Source: Aestuariibacter salexigens DSM 15300 (lineage in GTDB: Bacteria; Pseudomonadota; Gammaproteobacteria; Enterobacterales; Alteromonadaceae). Taken from it: 64,000 bases of DNA. Of the stretch, positions 13,361 to 22,696 are shown one piece after another. The notes under the pieces are model-generated. The model was not told the DNA's origin, made no database searches, and saw only the letters and a program-made list of their open reading frames with translations. Both the position numbers and the translations under genes were made by a program. The stretch is taken from assembly GCF_000429145.1 (NCBI RefSeq), contig NZ_AUBH01000011.1:60880-124879 (forward strand), written 5' to 3'. How positions within the stretch are numbered: the stretch's first letter is position 1; each line of letters opens with the position of its first letter.

Positions 13361-14368
13361 TTACGGTTTGGCCACAAACCCCAGTGCCTGATAAGCATTG
13401 GCCAGTGTTTTTGCGGCTCTCTGGCTGGCTTTGTCAGCACCGTCACGCATTATCTGGTCAAGGGTCGGGCGATCGTGTCGAAGCTGCTGATAGCGCTGTT
13501 GAATGGGTTCAAGCAATGCAACAACTGCGTCGGCGACATCGCCTTTCAAGTGCCCGTACATCTTATCTTCATAATCCGGTATCAGTGACTCAACGCTTTT
13601 GCCTGTCGCGCACGAGAGCAGCGTTAGCAGGTTAGAAACGCCAGGTTTTTCTTCTGTGTCGAAGTAAATACGCGCCTGTTCATCGGAGTCGGTAACCGCA
13701 CGCTTAATTTTTTTGGCGATCTTTTTAGGGTCTTCAAGCAGGCCAACAAAGTTATTCGGGTTGTCGTCCGACTTCGACATTTTTTTGGCCGGATCTTGCA
13801 GGCTCATGATGCGAGCGCCGAATTCAGGAATATAGGGATCGGGTATTGTGAACACATCGCCGTATAAATTATTGAAACGCGTCGCGATATCCCGGGTAAG
13901 CTCAAGATGTTGTTTCTGATCCTCGCCCACAGGTACGTGGTTAGCCTGATAGAGAAGAATGTCAGCTGCCTGAAGAACGGGATAGCCGTACAGACCGACG
14001 TTAATGTTGCTGACATTTTTGGCTGACTTGTCTTTGAACTGGGTCATACGATTCAGCTCTCCCATCTGCGTGTAGCAGTTGAGTATCCATGCCAACTGGG
14101 CATGCTCTGGGACGTGAGACTGAACAAATATGGTACTTTTTTGTGGGTCAATACCGCATGCCAGATACAGTGCCAGTCCGTCCAGACAGGCTTCGTACAA
14201 CGCCTTAGGGTCCTGGCGCACGGTAATGGCATGCAAATCCACCAACATGTACAGGCAATCGTGATCCTGTTGCATGTTTACCCACTGACGCAATGCCCCC
14301 ATGTAGTTGCCGATAGTCAATTGTCCGGATGGCTGGCAGCCGCTTAGTACGATGGGTTGTGTGGTCAT
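13361..14368 (-). CDS. trpS: Tryptophanyl-tRNA synthetase
   Basis: TrpS charges tRNA-Trp. The 335-residue class-I synthetase has the HIGH-like motif in [18 protein letters not shown] at the N-terminus and the KMSKS motif in [10 protein letters not shown] near residue 200, both intact. It forms an operon rpe-trpS-pabA on the minus strand; the gph gene often found between rpe and trpS in other gammaproteobacteria is absent, leaving a 49-bp gap. Confidence 0.96.
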   Translation of the reverse strand: MTTQPIVLSGCQPSGQLTIGNYMGALRQWVNMQQDHDCLYMLVDLHAITVRQDPKALYEACLDGLALYLACGIDPQKSTIFVQSHVPEHAQLAWILNCYTQMGELNRMTQFKDKSAKNVSNINVGLYGYPVLQAADILLYQANHVPVGEDQKQHLELTRDIATRFNNLYGDVFTIPDPYIPEFGARIMSLQDPAKKMSKSDDNPNNFVGLLEDPKKIAKKIKRAVTDSDEQARIYFDTEEKPGVSNLLTLLSCATGKSVESLIPDYEDKMYGHLKGDVADAVVALLEPIQQRYQQLRHDRPTLDQIMRDGADKASQRAAKTLANAYQALGFVAKP

Positions 14369-14417
14369 GGGCGTTTTTCAGTTCAGTTTGTCGGTTAAAA
14401 GAAACGTGATGTAAATA

Positions 14418-15092
14418 TTAGACGTTGGCGTTGGCCAGTTCGCTGCGCATTTCACTGATCACCTGTGCATAATCTTGCTGATTGAATATGGCTGACCCGG
14501 CAACGAACATATCGGCTCCCGCTTCCGCGATGGCGCGAATATTATCGACTTTTACGCCGCCGTCAATTTCTAGCCGGATATCTCTGCCACTGGCGTTAAT
14601 CAGGGCGCGAACCTGACGCAGTTTATCCAGTGTCTGCGGAATAAATGACTGACCACCAAAGCCGGGATTTACTGACATCAGCAACACATAGTCCAGCATA
14701 TGCAGGGTATGATCCAGGTAGTGCAGTGGCGTAGCGGGATTAAATACCAATCCTGCCTTTAGGCCTCGGGACTTAATGAGCTGGAGACTGCGGTCAATAT
14801 GCTCGGAGGCTTCCGGATGAAAGCTAATATAGCTGGCACCTGCATCCGCAAACATCTCAATCAGTGGGTCGACTGGCTTAACCATTAGGTGCACATCAAT
14901 ATCAGCGTTAATCCCATAGTCCCTGAGCGCTTTGCAGACCATAGGGCCAATGGTTAGATTAGGTACGTAATGATTGTCCATCACGTCGAAGTGCACTACA
15001 TCGGCCCCCGCCGCGAGTACAGCGTCCACCTCTTCACCCAACCGTGCGAAATCAGCGGATAATATTGAAGGCGCAATAAGATAGGACGGCAT
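14418..15092 (-). CDS. rpe: Ribulose-phosphate 3-epimerase
   Basis: Rpe interconverts ribulose 5-phosphate and xylulose 5-phosphate in the pentose phosphate pathway. The TIM-barrel protein has 224 residues. The metal ligands are visible as His34 and Asp36 ([12 protein letters not shown]), His68 (DVHLMV) and the aspartate of LEIDGGV. It is the first gene of the rpe-trpS-pabA group. Confidence 0.96.
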   Translation of the reverse strand: MPSYLIAPSILSADFARLGEEVDAVLAAGADVVHFDVMDNHYVPNLTIGPMVCKALRDYGINADIDVHLMVKPVDPLIEMFADAGASYISFHPEASEHIDRSLQLIKSRGLKAGLVFNPATPLHYLDHTLHMLDYVLLMSVNPGFGGQSFIPQTLDKLRQVRALINASGRDIRLEIDGGVKVDNIRAIAEAGADMFVAGSAIFNQQDYAQVISEMRSELANANV

Positions 15093-15411
15093 GACAGTGA
15101 TCCGTAAAAAATTTGCGACACTTTACCGAAAAAGCCAATTGATAAAAAGGCGTGACCTTGCCCAAAATTGGGGCTAATGTATCAACGTGGTGCAACCCAA
15201 CGTAGTGCAATGGGACGGCACGAATTCTTTCTGTTATGAAGGTGCGTAAATATCCTATATAAAACAATGGGATATATAAGCTTTGCTGAAAAAAATAGAG
15301 AGTTGGCTGATACGGCATCATCTTTGCTCAACTCCTGTACGCAATAATAAAAAGTTCAGACAGAAACGTAATAATTCCAAAAGGTTACTTTTAATAACGG
15401 AGAACACACAC
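15093..15411. other. Divergent promoter region between rpe and TorF-like gene
   Basis: This 319-bp non-coding region drives rpe leftward and the outer-membrane protein gene rightward. The only structured element seen is a 13-bp direct repeat, CAACGTRGTGCAA, at 15183-15195 and 15198-15210. An upstream in-frame extension of the rightward gene (to 15283) is read as untranslated leader because the signal peptide starts at 15412. Confidence 0.6.
15183..15210. repeat. 13-bp direct repeat, possible operator
   Basis: CAACGTGGTGCAA (15183-15195) is followed two bases later by CAACGTAGTGCAA (15198-15210), one mismatch, period 15 bp. Its place in a divergent promoter region suggests a regulator binding site, but no known regulator was recognised. 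Confidence 0.5.
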
Positions 15412-16050
15412 ATGAAAACTTTCAAGCATGCGTCAATCGCAGCGGCTGTATTGGCAGCAGCGTCATTCAGCCAAACAGCATCAGCGGCATGGACGGCCAA
15501 TCTTGGGTTAATGTCTGACTACCACTTCCGTGGCGTTCAGCAGGCAGAGTCTGCGTCTGCGATGGGCGGCGTTGACTACGAAAATGAAGGCTTTTATTTC
15601 GGCACTTGGGCTGCTGAAGTTGAGGATGGTCTCGAAGTTGACATTTATGGTGGCTACGGACTCGAACTGGAAAGCGGCGTAGGTCTTGGCATTGGCTATA
15701 CGACCTATCAGTACACCGGCGATTTCGACAGCGCCTACAACGAGGTCAACCTCAGCGCGTCTTACGGTATGCTGAGTGTTGGTTATAGCATCGGTTCATG
15801 GGACGGCGTAGTAGGAAACGAAGCGGCAACAGAGTCTGACTACACGTTCCTTGAGGTGACCCTTTCACACAATGGCTTCTATGGCACCTTTGGTTCATGG
15901 GGCGATGAGTTTGAAGGCGAGTATGGTGAAATTGGCTATGGTACTGACGTCGCTGGATTCGACGTTGGTGTAGCACTCGTAGTCAGTGGTAACGACCTGG
16001 ATAACAGCGAATCACTGTACTTCAGCATCAGCAAGACATTCGATCTGTAA
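15412..16050 (+). CDS. TorF-family putative outer-membrane channel
   Basis: This is a 212-residue beta-barrel-type outer-membrane protein of the TorF/TIGR02001 class. The signal peptide is MKTFKH...QTASA, cleaved before AWTANLG. The mature protein alternates short strands rich in Gly/Tyr with acidic turns, including the family-typical start LMSDYHFRGVQQ, and ends in a strand closing FDL. The ATG at 15412 is chosen because it starts the signal peptide and GGAG lies nine bases upstream. Family members are annotated as porins; the substrate is unknown. A strong terminator follows, so it is transcribed alone. Confidence 0.82.
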   Translation: MKTFKHASIAAAVLAAASFSQTASAAWTANLGLMSDYHFRGVQQAESASAMGGVDYENEGFYFGTWAAEVEDGLEVDIYGGYGLELESGVGLGIGYTTYQYTGDFDSAYNEVNLSASYGMLSVGYSIGSWDGVVGNEAATESDYTFLEVTLSHNGFYGTFGSWGDEFEGEYGEIGYGTDVAGFDVGVALVVSGNDLDNSESLYFSISKTFDL

Positions 16051-16069
16051 TCACCTCATACAGACGTAA

Positions 16070-16096
16070 AAACGCCCCTTTGTGGGCGTTTTTTTG
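16070..16096 (+). terminator. Intrinsic terminator of TorF-like gene
   Basis: AAACGCCC (16070-16077) pairs with GGGCGTTT (16084-16091) around a six-base loop, followed by a run of T. Confidence 0.92.
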
Positions 16097-16229
16097 TATC
16101 TGCAGGAACTAATTTGTCACAAACCGTGTCCATTGCGGTAGAATTCACGAAATTTGCGCTTAGTTGACGTCCGAAAGCGCCAACATCGCGTATACTTTAT
16201 CAACAGTTTCAAATACGAGTGACAACGAA

Positions 16230-16556
16230 ATGAACAGGAAGTCCATTTTTAAAACCTCTGCGTTAGCCGCTGTGCTGGTTGGCGTTGTAACAATTGGCCA
16301 GGTAGCCGAGAGTGAAGAGGATAACGCACTATGCCAGGCATCAGGCTCTTTCGCATTTGACCATTCATTACCAATGAGTCACCCGGTTAACCGCTGCGCG
16401 GCACAGCAGGAAAATGGTATTAGCTGGCTGACGTGGTTCAGCGGTCGCTCGTCATCTTATCAATTTCATTTTTTGGATCTGCTAGAGCTATTGTCCAGAA
16501 ATACGGCATCAACCTCTTCACATGGTGGCAATGCCCCTACCGATGGCGGACAATAA
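16230..16556 (+). CDS. Small secreted or membrane-anchored hypothetical protein
   Basis: This 108-residue protein was not assigned to a family. Residues 1-26 form a signal or anchor segment (MNRKSIFKTSALAAVLVGVV...). The rest is polar with two cysteines (35 and 56) that could form a disulfide and an aromatic stretch (WLTWFSG...YQFHFLDLLELL). The start at 16230 is preferred over an earlier in-frame start at 16164 because it opens the hydrophobic leader. Its last 14 bases overlap the next gene, a DUF2970 protein, which argues for a real, co-expressed gene. Confidence 0.55.
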   Translation: MNRKSIFKTSALAAVLVGVVTIGQVAESEEDNALCQASGSFAFDHSLPMSHPVNRCAAQQENGISWLTWFSGRSSSYQFHFLDLLELLSRNTASTSSHGGNAPTDGGQ

Positions 16557-16752
16557 GCCACAGCCTGGTAAACAACAGAGCTGGAAGGATGTGCTGAAAA
16601 GCGTCGCCGCCAGCGCTTTCGGCGTGCAGAGCTATCGAAATTATCAGCAGGATTTTGCACAAACGTCCGTTGCACCGTTTGTGATTGTAGGTGTGCTTTT
16701 TGTCATTGTGCTGGTGGTTGGTTTGACGTTGCTTGTCTCTCTTATCGTATGA
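16543..16752 (+). CDS. DUF2970 small membrane protein
   Basis: This is a 69-residue protein of the DUF2970 family, recognisable from WKDVLKSVAASAFGVQSYRNYQQDF followed by one C-terminal transmembrane helix of about 23 residues (FVIVGVLFVIVLVVGLTLLVSLIV). Function unknown. The start at 16543 (MADNKPQ) is favoured; starts at 16522 and 16531 are also in frame. It overlaps the preceding small secreted protein gene and is convergent with dam. Confidence 0.78.
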   Translation: MADNKPQPGKQQSWKDVLKSVAASAFGVQSYRNYQQDFAQTSVAPFVIVGVLFVIVLVVGLTLLVSLIV

Positions 16753-16759
16753 ACAGAGC

Positions 16760-17587
16760 CTAACACCGGTAAAGTGCCAGTAGTTCGCCTACCTTTACCC
16801 GTTTCTCACCTTTTTGACTTATCGAGCGTCGCACCTGTAGTTCGGTCAGCCTGGCATGCCGGTAAATTTCACGGGTGAAAGGCGTATCGTGATTGCTGAT
16901 TAACACCGGAATGTTGCGTTTGTGACCAGCGCGCATGGCCAGCCTGGCCAGTTCTATTTGATCCTGGGCACTGAAGCCGCCTTTGGCATAGTGGGTAAAA
17001 TGGGCAGTATCGCTTATCGGTGCGTAGGGAGGATCGCAATAGATCACGGCATTCTGACGGGCCTTGCTGAATACTTTCTGAAAAGGTAAGCAGGTAAATT
17101 CAGCGCGCTGGGCCTTTTCGGCGAAAAAGTACAACTCATCGCGCGGAAAATAGGGCGCCCGGTATCTTCCGAATGGCACATTGAAATAGCCACTGGCATT
17201 GTATCGACACAGGCCATTGTAGCCGTGTCGGTTTAGGTAAAGAAACAATACTGAGCGGCTATAGCTATCCTGACTTTGATTAAACTCTTTGCGAAGGGCT
17301 TCATACCGTTCACGCTGATTATTGGCGGCACAAAAAAGTTGCTGTGCATCGCTAATAAACTGCTCGGTATTATGCTTGAGAGTATTGTAGAGATTGATCA
17401 GGTCGGGGTTGATATCGTTCAGTAAGTATTGCTTGTAAGACGTGTTCAAAAATACTGAACCCGCTCCGACAAAAGGCTCGATGAGCTTGTTGGCAGAGGG
17501 CAACTGTTCATTAATTTCTGAGACAAGCGAATACTTACCTCCAGCCCACTTCAGGAATGCGCGTTTTTTCTTATTATTTGATTTCAT
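16760..17587 (-). CDS. dam: DNA adenine methylase (GATC)
   Basis: Dam methylates adenine in GATC and guides mismatch repair, replication timing and gene regulation. The 275-residue protein shows the AdoMet-binding FLKWAGGK at residues 11-18, the FVGAGSVF motif near 39-46 and the catalytic DPPY at 185-188. The ATG at 17587 is preferred over a start at 17653, because the extra 22 residues do not look like family sequence. It follows damX in the order aroK-aroB-damX-dam, the enteric arrangement. Confidence 0.94.
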   Translation of the reverse strand: MKSNNKKKRAFLKWAGGKYSLVSEINEQLPSANKLIEPFVGAGSVFLNTSYKQYLLNDINPDLINLYNTLKHNTEQFISDAQQLFCAANNQRERYEALRKEFNQSQDSYSRSVLFLYLNRHGYNGLCRYNASGYFNVPFGRYRAPYFPRDELYFFAEKAQRAEFTCLPFQKVFSKARQNAVIYCDPPYAPISDTAHFTHYAKGGFSAQDQIELARLAMRAGHKRNIPVLISNHDTPFTREIYRHARLTELQVRRSISQKGEKRVKVGELLALYRC

Positions 17588-17686
17588 TCTTGTGCGACTA
17601 GGTAGCGCCACTCCATGTGGATGATTCAAGCGCAATACTGCGTGGCTGGTCACATTGTACGAACTGTCGCTGTAAACAACAATGCT

Positions 17687-19045
17687 TTACTGCGATACCA
17701 GAGACAGCTCCTGCTGAATGGCTGACAGACGTTTCACAAACGCTGAAGGAGCCTGCCTTGAACCGCTTTCTATAGCGGCACGCGCCTCTTCCAGAGTCGC
17801 GTAAGCCTTTGCATCCAGCACGACATACCAGTCCCCGCCATAGCGCCTGGTGTGGTAGACGAGCGAATCCTTAGCAGCTGTGTAAGATGAGAGGAACGAC
17901 TGTAATACTTCCTGTGACGACATCGCGGAGCGCTGGATAAAGAACTTCTCGCCACTCATAGCCATCAACGTTTGGTTAGACAAATTCAGTGTTGCGTCGT
18001 CCTGTGGCGCTGCAGACATGGGTTGTTCCAGTTCTGTATCCTCCTGAACGGGAATATCAATCTCTGGTTCGACAGGCGGCTGTTCCTGAACAGGTGTTGT
18101 GATGTCGGATAACCCTTTATCCGCAGCCGCTATGCCTTGTTGTTCTGTGGTATCTGATTGCTGCGCGGGTGGCAATGACTGAATTGCTGTCTGCCAATCA
18201 GTGACACGCGGCTCGATACTCCCAGACGTATCGACGACAGGCTGTGCTAATTCATCGACGACAGCCTCCTCAACAGTTGGTACAGCGGACTGGAGTTGTT
18301 CAGCTGCTATCTCTGCAGCGGGCTGTTGTGGGTCCTGCGGCGAGACCATCGCTGTTAGATCATCTCGATATACCCAGGCCAGAATGGCCGAAAATAACAC
18401 CAGAAATAACGCCACGATGGTGATTTTTGCCCACCAGTTGGCCAACAATGAAGGTGGAACCTGTGGGTTGGCACGTGCGATTCGTCTGGCTTCCAACTGA
18501 GCACGTTTAGCTGCCATCATCTGTTCTAAATCAGATTGTTCGCGCTGTGGGGAGACGACTGACTGACTGCTAAGCAGCAGGGGTTTGTCGCTGTTGCGAG
18601 CTGGTAGCCACGCTTTAGCTTTTTCAGTCCAGCTTGTCTCGCCAAATAGCAACACATTAAGGTGTTGCTTGTTACTTTTAAAACGGCTTTGTAAAACTAG
18701 ATCCCAAAGCTCCTGAACAAATGCATCGGGGAGCAGCTCTGAACGAGAAATACAAAGTAATACGGGACCCTCATGATGATTCAGCGAAGCAAGCAGCTCA
18801 TTGAGGGGACGCATAAACGCGCCGACTGACTGACCGAGTAGCTGACGACAGATCTGGCGGCGCAGGTCACTGATATCGCCGTCCTGCTCTGCGATGACAT
18901 AGGCGACTTCGGCTGTTTCGCTTTGTTGACTTAGAAAGGCCTGTACGGTGCGATTCTGCAGGGCAATAGTATCCCCGCTGACAAAAATCAGTTGTGATGA
19001 ATAGTTGACCAGATGTTCAAGTCTGCTCTGAAATTCTGTGTGCAC
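17687..19045 (-). CDS. damX: DamX-like cell-division protein with SPOR domain
   Basis: DamX is an inner-membrane protein that binds septal peptidoglycan. The 452-residue protein has an N-terminal degenerate AAA-like cytoplasmic region (no clear Walker A motif), one transmembrane helix at about 207-226 (ITIVALFLVLFSAILAWVY), a long acidic Pro/Gln-rich periplasmic linker, and a C-terminal SPOR domain (about 363-440, FFIQRSAMSSQEVLQSFL...WYVVLDAKAYATLEEARAAI). It lies 19 bp after aroB and 99 bp before dam. Confidence 0.9.
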   Translation of the reverse strand: MHTEFQSRLEHLVNYSSQLIFVSGDTIALQNRTVQAFLSQQSETAEVAYVIAEQDGDISDLRRQICRQLLGQSVGAFMRPLNELLASLNHHEGPVLLCISRSELLPDAFVQELWDLVLQSRFKSNKQHLNVLLFGETSWTEKAKAWLPARNSDKPLLLSSQSVVSPQREQSDLEQMMAAKRAQLEARRIARANPQVPPSLLANWWAKITIVALFLVLFSAILAWVYRDDLTAMVSPQDPQQPAAEIAAEQLQSAVPTVEEAVVDELAQPVVDTSGSIEPRVTDWQTAIQSLPPAQQSDTTEQQGIAAADKGLSDITTPVQEQPPVEPEIDIPVQEDTELEQPMSAAPQDDATLNLSNQTLMAMSGEKFFIQRSAMSSQEVLQSFLSSYTAAKDSLVYHTRRYGGDWYVVLDAKAYATLEEARAAIESGSRQAPSAFVKRLSAIQQELSLVSQ

Positions 19046-19064
19046 GTGACCCTCACGCTACCGA

Positions 19065-20144
19065 TTATCCCAGTACGTTTGCAAGCAGAGTGTCATCTAC
19101 GTCATCAGTCACGACAGCCTGCCCAATGGATTTTGGCAGGATAAAACGTATTTTGCCACGCAGTACTTTTTTATCATGGCGCATGTGGCGAATGTAATCG
19201 TCACTCGACATATCAACTGGCCCCTCTACAGGGAGATTAAACTGCGCTAGCAAAGTGCTCACTCGTCGGGTTTCTGACGCTGATAACCACGCTTTTTGCT
19301 CTGCTACCTGACAAGCAATAACCATGCCTGCGGCCACGGCTTCGCCGTGCAGCCATTCTCCGTAGCCCTGTTCCGCTTCGATCGCGTGACCAAATGTGTG
19401 CCCTAAATTTAACAGCGCACGCTGACCCTGCTCGCGCTCATCATTTGCAACGATCTCAGCCTTTATTTCACAGCAGCGTTTTATGGCGTAGACCAGGGCA
19501 TCGGTATGTTTGCTTTGCAATGCGTCGATGTTTTGTTCCAGCCAGGCAAAGAAGTCAGCGTCATAAATGATGCCGTACTTTATGACTTCAGCCATACCGG
19601 CCGCAAACTCTCGCGCCGGCAGGGTATGTAGTGTATCGGTATCGATGACAACTGCCTGCGGTTGGTAAAACGCGCCAATCATATTCTTGCCGAGTGGATG
19701 GTTGACCGCCGTCTTGCCACCTACTGATGAATCAACCTGAGAAAGCAGCGTTGTGGGGATTTGCACGAATGGTACGCCACGCTGGTAGCACGCTGCAGCG
19801 AAACCGGTCAAGTCACCAATTACGCCACCTCCCAGCGCTATAATAAGGGTGTCACGGGCTGCATGTTGCTCGAGCAGGGCGGTCTGAATATTTGCAAACC
19901 ACTCCAGGCTTTTGTTGGCTTCTCCATCAGGAACAATAATGGTGTTTACCGAGTCTGCCGCGAGGCTACGTTGGCACGCATCAAGATACAATGGGGCGAT
20001 AACATCATTGGTAATGATGGTCACTTTTTGCAGAGATAATGCGTTTTGCAGAAGTGTATGCAATGCGCGGGGCGTAGTCAGGGTTCCCTGACCAATGTGG
20101 ATAGGATAGCTGCGCTCTCCCAATTCAACACGAACGATGGTCAT
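19065..20144 (-). CDS. aroB: 3-dehydroquinate synthase
   Basis: AroB converts DAHP to 3-dehydroquinate in the shikimate pathway, using NAD+ and a divalent metal. The 359-residue protein has [19 protein letters not shown] (NAD loop), [19 protein letters not shown] and the metal-ligand segments [11 protein letters not shown] and LHGEAV. The ATG at 20144 is chosen because GGAGG lies eight bases upstream; a GTG at 20150 would sit only two bases from it. It follows aroK by 24 bp. Confidence 0.96.
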   Translation of the reverse strand: MTIVRVELGERSYPIHIGQGTLTTPRALHTLLQNALSLQKVTIITNDVIAPLYLDACQRSLAADSVNTIIVPDGEANKSLEWFANIQTALLEQHAARDTLIIALGGGVIGDLTGFAAACYQRGVPFVQIPTTLLSQVDSSVGGKTAVNHPLGKNMIGAFYQPQAVVIDTDTLHTLPAREFAAGMAEVIKYGIIYDADFFAWLEQNIDALQSKHTDALVYAIKRCCEIKAEIVANDEREQGQRALLNLGHTFGHAIEAEQGYGEWLHGEAVAAGMVIACQVAEQKAWLSASETRRVSTLLAQFNLPVEGPVDMSSDDYIRHMRHDKKVLRGKIRFILPKSIGQAVVTDDVDDTLLANVLG

Positions 20145-20168
20145 GAGCACAGCCTCCGAAATGTAGGA

Positions 20169-20684
20169 TTAGATACCTATTTTGTCGATAATCTGGTTAG
20201 CTACCGCACGCGCGCTCTGGTCATCGGTATCGACAACATAGTCGGCCACTTCTTCATACATTGGATTACGTTCTTCCGCCAGTTGACGCAATACCTTTTC
20301 AGGGTCGTCATTTTGCAGAAGTGGACGTCGCTTGTCTCGCTGAGTGCGCGCGACCTGTTTGTCGATAGTGGTCTGTAAATACACAACGATGCCGCGTGCT
20401 GATAACCTGTTGCGAACGGCTTTATTTACCACTGAGCCACCGCCAGTCGCAAGCACGATGCCTTGCTTGTCAGTCAGCTCGTAAATCATATCTTCTTCGC
20501 GCTTGCGAAAGCCTTCTTCACCTTCAAGGTCAAAGATCCATGAAATATCAGCACCAGTGCGGCGTTCAATTTCCTGGTCTGAGTCGAAAAATTCAAGATG
20601 CAATTCGTCGGCAAGGTGTCTGCCAATGGTACTTTTACCGGCGCCCATTGGGCCTACAAGGAAAATATTTCGTTTTTCAGCCAT
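20169..20684 (-). CDS. aroK: Shikimate kinase I
   Basis: AroK phosphorylates shikimate with ATP. The 171-residue P-loop kinase has GPMGAGKST at residues 11-19, the shikimate-binding DSDQEIE and GGGSV segments and the lid region RPLL. It heads the aroK-aroB-damX-dam run and lies about 245 bp downstream of pilQ, the common arrangement in gammaproteobacteria. Confidence 0.96.
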   Translation of the reverse strand: MAEKRNIFLVGPMGAGKSTIGRHLADELHLEFFDSDQEIERRTGADISWIFDLEGEEGFRKREEDMIYELTDKQGIVLATGGGSVVNKAVRNRLSARGIVVYLQTTIDKQVARTQRDKRRPLLQNDDPEKVLRQLAEERNPMYEEVADYVVDTDDQSARAVANQIIDKIGI

Positions 20685-20895
20685 GTCTGCTTATTTCACT
20701 ACTTTGAATGCTATCGGGCAGGAAAAATAACGCTAGCACCGCCCACACAAATGCTTATGGCACGGGCCAAACAAGCACACTTAAATACCTCGTCAAAATT
20801 TCGAGGGCGGGATTATCTCAGTTTTGCGCGTCAAGATGCAAGTTTTGTCTGCCGGCAGCCTGTAATAGGAGGGATTAAGGGCTAAAGGGGAGATA

Positions 20896-20920
20896 GGCAG
20901 TATGGTGTCAGCATACTGCC
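20896..20920 (-). terminator. Hairpin after pilQ
   Basis: GGCAGTATG (20896-20904) pairs perfectly with CATACTGCC (20912-20920). On the minus strand it lies ten bases after the pilQ stop and is followed by TATCTCCCCTTT, a weak T-tract. It is a likely end of the pil transcript and separates pilQ from aroK. Confidence 0.6.
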
Positions 20921-20929
20921 TTGCACAAT

Positions 20930-22696
20930 TTACAGTGAGTCAGTCAGTATTTTGGGCGTCACGAAGATTAACAATTCCCGTTTTTGATCCAACACTTGCT
21001 TGTTTCTAAACAGAGCGCCAACAACGGGCAGGTCGCCGAACAGTGGCACTTTTGACTCTGCCTGGGTGCTCTGCTGTTGGAAAATACCGCCTAACACGAT
21101 GGTTTCGCCATTGTTGACCAATACCTGCGTGCTGATTTCCTGAGTATCAATCGCTACTGCAGGACCGGTTGATGTCTGCAGTGTTTCACCACGCGTATCC
21201 TGTGTTACAACCAGATTCAGAATGATTCGGTTATCCGGTGTGATATGCGGTGTCACTTTGAGACTCAATACAGCCTTTTTGAATTCAACAGAGGTGGCAC
21301 CGCTTGATGTCGCCTGAACGTAAGGAATTTCAGTACCTTGTTCAATGTAGGCTTCCTGCTGATTAGCCACAGTAATGCGCGGACTGGCAATGATTTCACC
21401 TTTATTCTCTGACTCCAGAGCGGAAAGCTCGAGATCAAGAATGGTGCCGTCAACCAGACTGGCGACCTGGAAGCCGATGCGGCCCGCCGCACTGGTCACT
21501 GGCAGGTTCACATTGAGTCGGTCAGAAAGTGCAGGGATCACACCACCGGCGACGGTTTCTGCACCCTGCAGTGAGCCTGATACGCCATCATCATTTTGCT
21601 GGTCTGTGAATCCCCAGCGCACACCTAACTGTTCATCAACGTTATCGCGAACGGTCACCATCCGAGATTCAATCAGTACCTGTCTGACTGGGATATCTAA
21701 CGCTTCAATCAGCGCACGGGCTTCATCAATTGATTCCTGTGTGTCACGGATCAGCAGGGTGTTGGTGCGCTCGTCAACGCTGACAGTACCACGTGCTGAC
21801 AGAATGCCGCCTTCTGCATTGCGCAACAGCGTTGCCATCTCTTCGGCTTTGGCATAGTTAACGGTTACATTAGCGATACGCAGTGGCGCAAGTTCCTGCA
21901 CCTGCTGCTGCGATTGCAGCTCCTGAGTCTCTCTTGCGGATAGCTCTTCACTAGGCGCGATAAGTAATATATTGCCTTCCAGGCGCTTCCCTAACCCTTT
22001 GATTTTCAGAATCATGTCTAGAGCCTGGTCCCACGGCACACTGTTCAGATTGATGGTCACATTGCCTGAAACTGTATCTGTCGTGACCAAATTAAAGCCA
22101 TTAACCTGGGCGATGATCTGTAACACCTGTCTGACGGGCACGTCTTGGAAATCCAGAGAAATAGGCTTGCCCGAGTATAGGCTGTCGGTCTGTTGTTGCT
22201 GTTGCTCTTGTTCACTGACTGGTTGAATTTCAACGATAAGGCTGTTGCCATCGCGCTGTTGAGTAAAGCGCGTGGCGCCAGTGGTCAACATTTCGATGCG
22301 ACCGTCTTTATCTTCCTGGAACGTTTCGATAAGCGTAATCGGGGTGCCAAATTCCACTACGTCGAGTTGGAATAACTGGTCGTCAGCAATCGCAGTGGCT
22401 GGCATTTGAATAAACAGCTTATTCTGCGCTTCAACAAAGTTTGATTTGAAGTCGTCGTTATCGAAAGTAAACACCGTGCGACCAGCGCCGTCCGATGTTC
22501 TGGTGAATGCCACGTCAATCAGCGTTGCCGCAAAATCTTGCTGCGTTTCGGCATAGGGATCCAATAACGGTGGAGGCGTGTTCTGCTGGGCAACCGATGA
22601 AAAGGCGACGGCTATCATTGCCAGCAACGCCAGCATCATCCACAGTTTGTGGTGTGATCTGTTCAGTTTTTTATTAAAAATATATCGCTCAGACAT
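20930..22696 (-). CDS. pilQ: Type IV pilus secretin
   Basis: PilQ forms the outer-membrane pore through which the type IV pilus passes. The 588-residue protein has a signal/anchor (about 17-36), one AMIN domain (about 55-165), a Gln-rich linker, the N0/STN domain (LDFQDVPVRQVLQIIAQVNGFNLV, near 180-245), an N1 domain and the secretin core ending in VPLFGDLPVVGALFRNK...LLIFVTPKIL. It appears to have a single AMIN domain, making it shorter than the roughly 700-residue two-AMIN homologues. It overlaps pilP by eight bases. Confidence 0.95.
   Translation of the reverse strand: MSERYIFNKKLNRSHHKLWMMLALLAMIAVAFSSVAQQNTPPPLLDPYAETQQDFAATLIDVAFTRTSDGAGRTVFTFDNDDFKSNFVEAQNKLFIQMPATAIADDQLFQLDVVEFGTPITLIETFQEDKDGRIEMLTTGATRFTQQRDGNSLIVEIQPVSEQEQQQQQTDSLYSGKPISLDFQDVPVRQVLQIIAQVNGFNLVTTDTVSGNVTINLNSVPWDQALDMILKIKGLGKRLEGNILLIAPSEELSARETQELQSQQQVQELAPLRIANVTVNYAKAEEMATLLRNAEGGILSARGTVSVDERTNTLLIRDTQESIDEARALIEALDIPVRQVLIESRMVTVRDNVDEQLGVRWGFTDQQNDDGVSGSLQGAETVAGGVIPALSDRLNVNLPVTSAAGRIGFQVASLVDGTILDLELSALESENKGEIIASPRITVANQQEAYIEQGTEIPYVQATSSGATSVEFKKAVLSLKVTPHITPDNRIILNLVVTQDTRGETLQTSTGPAVAIDTQEISTQVLVNNGETIVLGGIFQQQSTQAESKVPLFGDLPVVGALFRNKQVLDQKRELLIFVTPKILTDSL

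Noticed and set aside
13357..13446. Longer PabA start
   Set aside because: It overlaps the trpS coding sequence and precedes the universal MLLLIDNYDSFT start.
15283..15411. N-terminal extension of the TorF-like protein
   Set aside because: The in-frame extension is basic and unlike a signal peptide; a proper signal peptide and ribosome site begin at 15412.
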